DNA from: a virus
Length of the DNA stretch: 22,680 nucleotides
Virus record (IMG/VR): IMGVR_UViG_3300008114_000233
Coordinates: 1-22,680 of that record
Direction: 5' to 3' (one strand)
Shown: one piece after another, positions 21,830 through 22,680 of the stretch
How positions within the stretch are numbered: the first letter of the stretch is position 1
How the letters are laid out: the number at the start of each line of letters is the position of its first letter
The notes under the pieces: model-generated
Told to the model about the DNA's origin: nothing
What the model saw: only the letters and a program-made list of their open reading frames with translations
Databases searched by the model: none
Translations under genes and position numbers: made by a program

Positions 21830-22680
21830 TTACCCTAATGCGATTGAAAGAGCTAATACATCACCAATGGATGCACCAGCACTTATAGCCGTTGTTGTTA
21901 CAGAGGTCACACGACCATTAGATGCAAGTGTAACTGTTGGAACATAGGTTGCATTACCATAAGTTCCTGCTGTTACTGAAACTGTTGTATAATCGGTATT
22001 AGCAATACCTGCGGTACCGTTTGCTAAATCATAAGCGTTCTGTGCAGTAGTCGCAACAGTATTTGCTTTATCAAAAGCGCCATTAGCATGCGTGTAAGCT
22101 AGGCCTGCCGTTGTTGTTGCTGTATTTGCTTGATTGAAAGCACTATTAGCGTGGGTGAATGATGAATCTAAACGAGCCGCATCAGCAATATCATAGTAAG
22201 TTGAACCATCATTAGTGAATGTCCATTTATCGGAAGATTCATTCCAAAGTAATGACACATTAGCAGATGAACCACGGTCAACTTCAACACCAGCGTTTAC
22301 AGTTGGCGCTGATGCTTGATTGATAGCTGCATTAAGTGTAAGAACATTATCAGCGATTAATGCGGTTGTTGTGTTTGCATATATGGTTTGACCAATAAGA
22401 GTCAAATTACCTGTAACAGAAACATCACCTGATATTGAACCACCAGAAGAACTAAACTTGGTATTTGAATTATCAAATGCCGCTTGTGCTATCACATTGG
22501 CAGAATTAGCTTTAGCGAAAGCTGCATCAGCGGTTGTGGTTGCCGTATTGGCTTTATCAAACGCACCATTAGCATGATTATAAGCTAAACCTGCGGTAGT
22601 TGTAGCGGTGTTGGCTTGATTATAACCAGACTGTGCAAGAACATTTGCAGAATTAGCTTTATCAAAAGCTGCATTAGCAT
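21830..22680 (-). CDS. Repeat-rich fibre/fibritin-like virion protein (C-terminal part, runs off the window)
   Basis: The frame is open to the window edge, so the true start is outside; 282 residues are visible. An internal ATG at 22495 is not the start because coding repeats continue upstream. The sequence alternates helical repeats of the kind AFDKANTATTTA with beta domains: SISGDVSVTGNLTLIGQTIY and LLWNESSDKWTFTNDGSTYY are typical of phage fibre and knob-base proteins. Two 29-residue units are nearly the same. The position just before gp13 is where T4 carries wac (fibritin), itself a repeated coiled coil, so a whisker or short fibre protein is plausible. The C-terminus (TTVSVTAGTYGNATYVPTVT) resembles a small beta cap. 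Confidence 0.6.
   Translation of the reverse strand, partial: ANAAFDKANSANVLAQSGYNQANTATTTAGLAYNHANGAFDKANTATTTADAAFAKANSANVIAQAAFDNSNTKFSSSGGSISGDVSVTGNLTLIGQTIYANTTTALIADNVLTLNAAINQASAPTVNAGVEVDRGSSANVSLLWNESSDKWTFTNDGSTYYDIADAARLDSSFTHANSAFNQANTATTTAGLAYTHANGAFDKANTVATTAQNAYDLANGTAGIANTDYTTVSVTAGTYGNATYVPTVTLASNGRVTSVTTTAISAGASIGDVLALSIALG
22058..22144 (-). repeat. Fibre repeat unit, copy B (29 codons)
   Basis: Encodes SAFNQANTATTTAGLAYTHA then NGAFDKANT. It matches copy A (22544-22630) at 26 of 29 residues, counted by hand. The two copies are 486 bases apart and separated by a beta domain. Confidence 0.85.
22544..22630 (-). repeat. Fibre repeat unit, copy A (29 codons)
   Basis: Encodes SGYNQANTATTTAGLAYNHA then NGAFDKANT; same length and phase as copy B. 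Flanking shorter repeats (AAFDKANSANVLAQ near 22640-22680 and AAFAKANSANVIAQ near 22480-22522) are related to each other, so the array continues beyond the window. Confidence 0.85.

Noticed and set aside
1-22680. CRISPR arrays, tRNA genes, insertion sequences and attachment sites
   Set aside because: Gaps between genes are too short for arrays or tRNAs apart from the two of about 100 bases, which hold promoter and terminator signals; no transposase or terminal repeat was seen.

Overview
The window is a compact, AT-rich piece of a T4-like myovirus genome (tailed phage, contractile tail). Every convincing gene is on the minus strand, so transcription runs from high to low coordinates. Genes abut or overlap by a few bases almost everywhere, no gene-free stretch exceeds about 110 bases, and no tRNA or insertion sequence was seen. 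The gene order (13-14-15-16-17-18-19-20-67-68-21-22-23, then uvsY-uvsW-55-47-46) matches the T4 core as it is arranged in marine 'exoT-even' phages (cyanophage- or pelagiphage-like). Nothing in the window fixes the host; low GC plus this order suggests a marine bacterium (inference).

Layout in transcription order. (1) 22680-18978: the end of a repeat-rich fibre/fibritin-like protein, then neck proteins gp13 and gp14 and tail terminator gp15. (2) 18981-16495: packaging genes, small terminase gp16 and large terminase gp17, with a Dps-type ferritin gene placed between them. (3) 16416-14148: sheath gp18 and tube gp19, closed by a UUCG-loop terminator. (4) 14101-7601: head genes, portal gp20, acidic core protein gp67, an unrecognised protein with predicted protease sites, a gp68-like protein with an extremely basic tail, a small unknown, protease gp21, scaffold gp22 and major capsid gp23, closed by a second strong terminator. 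(5) 7492-6953: a second tail-tube-like protein. (6) 6893-3707: uvsY, uvsW, an Sm-like small protein, a YunG-like small protein and late sigma gp55, headed by a sigma70-type promoter. (7) 3603-31: a small DUF465/YdcH-like coiled coil, the gp47-gp46 nuclease (Mre11/Rad50) and a peptide deformylase, headed by another near-consensus sigma70 promoter. The first codons of one more gene run off the low-coordinate edge.

Regulation visible in the sequence: two TTGAC-type promoters serve the recombination/transcription genes, while T4-like late boxes (TATAAATA, and CATAAATA/AATAAATA variants) lie about 20 bases upstream of gp22, gp67, gp19 and the Sm-like gene. The last of these reads toward gp55, the factor expected to recognise it, which suggests a feed-forward loop. 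Most notable are the phage Dps with a fully spaced ferroxidase site inside the packaging operon, and the pair of related core proteins with oppositely charged tails, one of which carries predicted gp21 cleavage sites.
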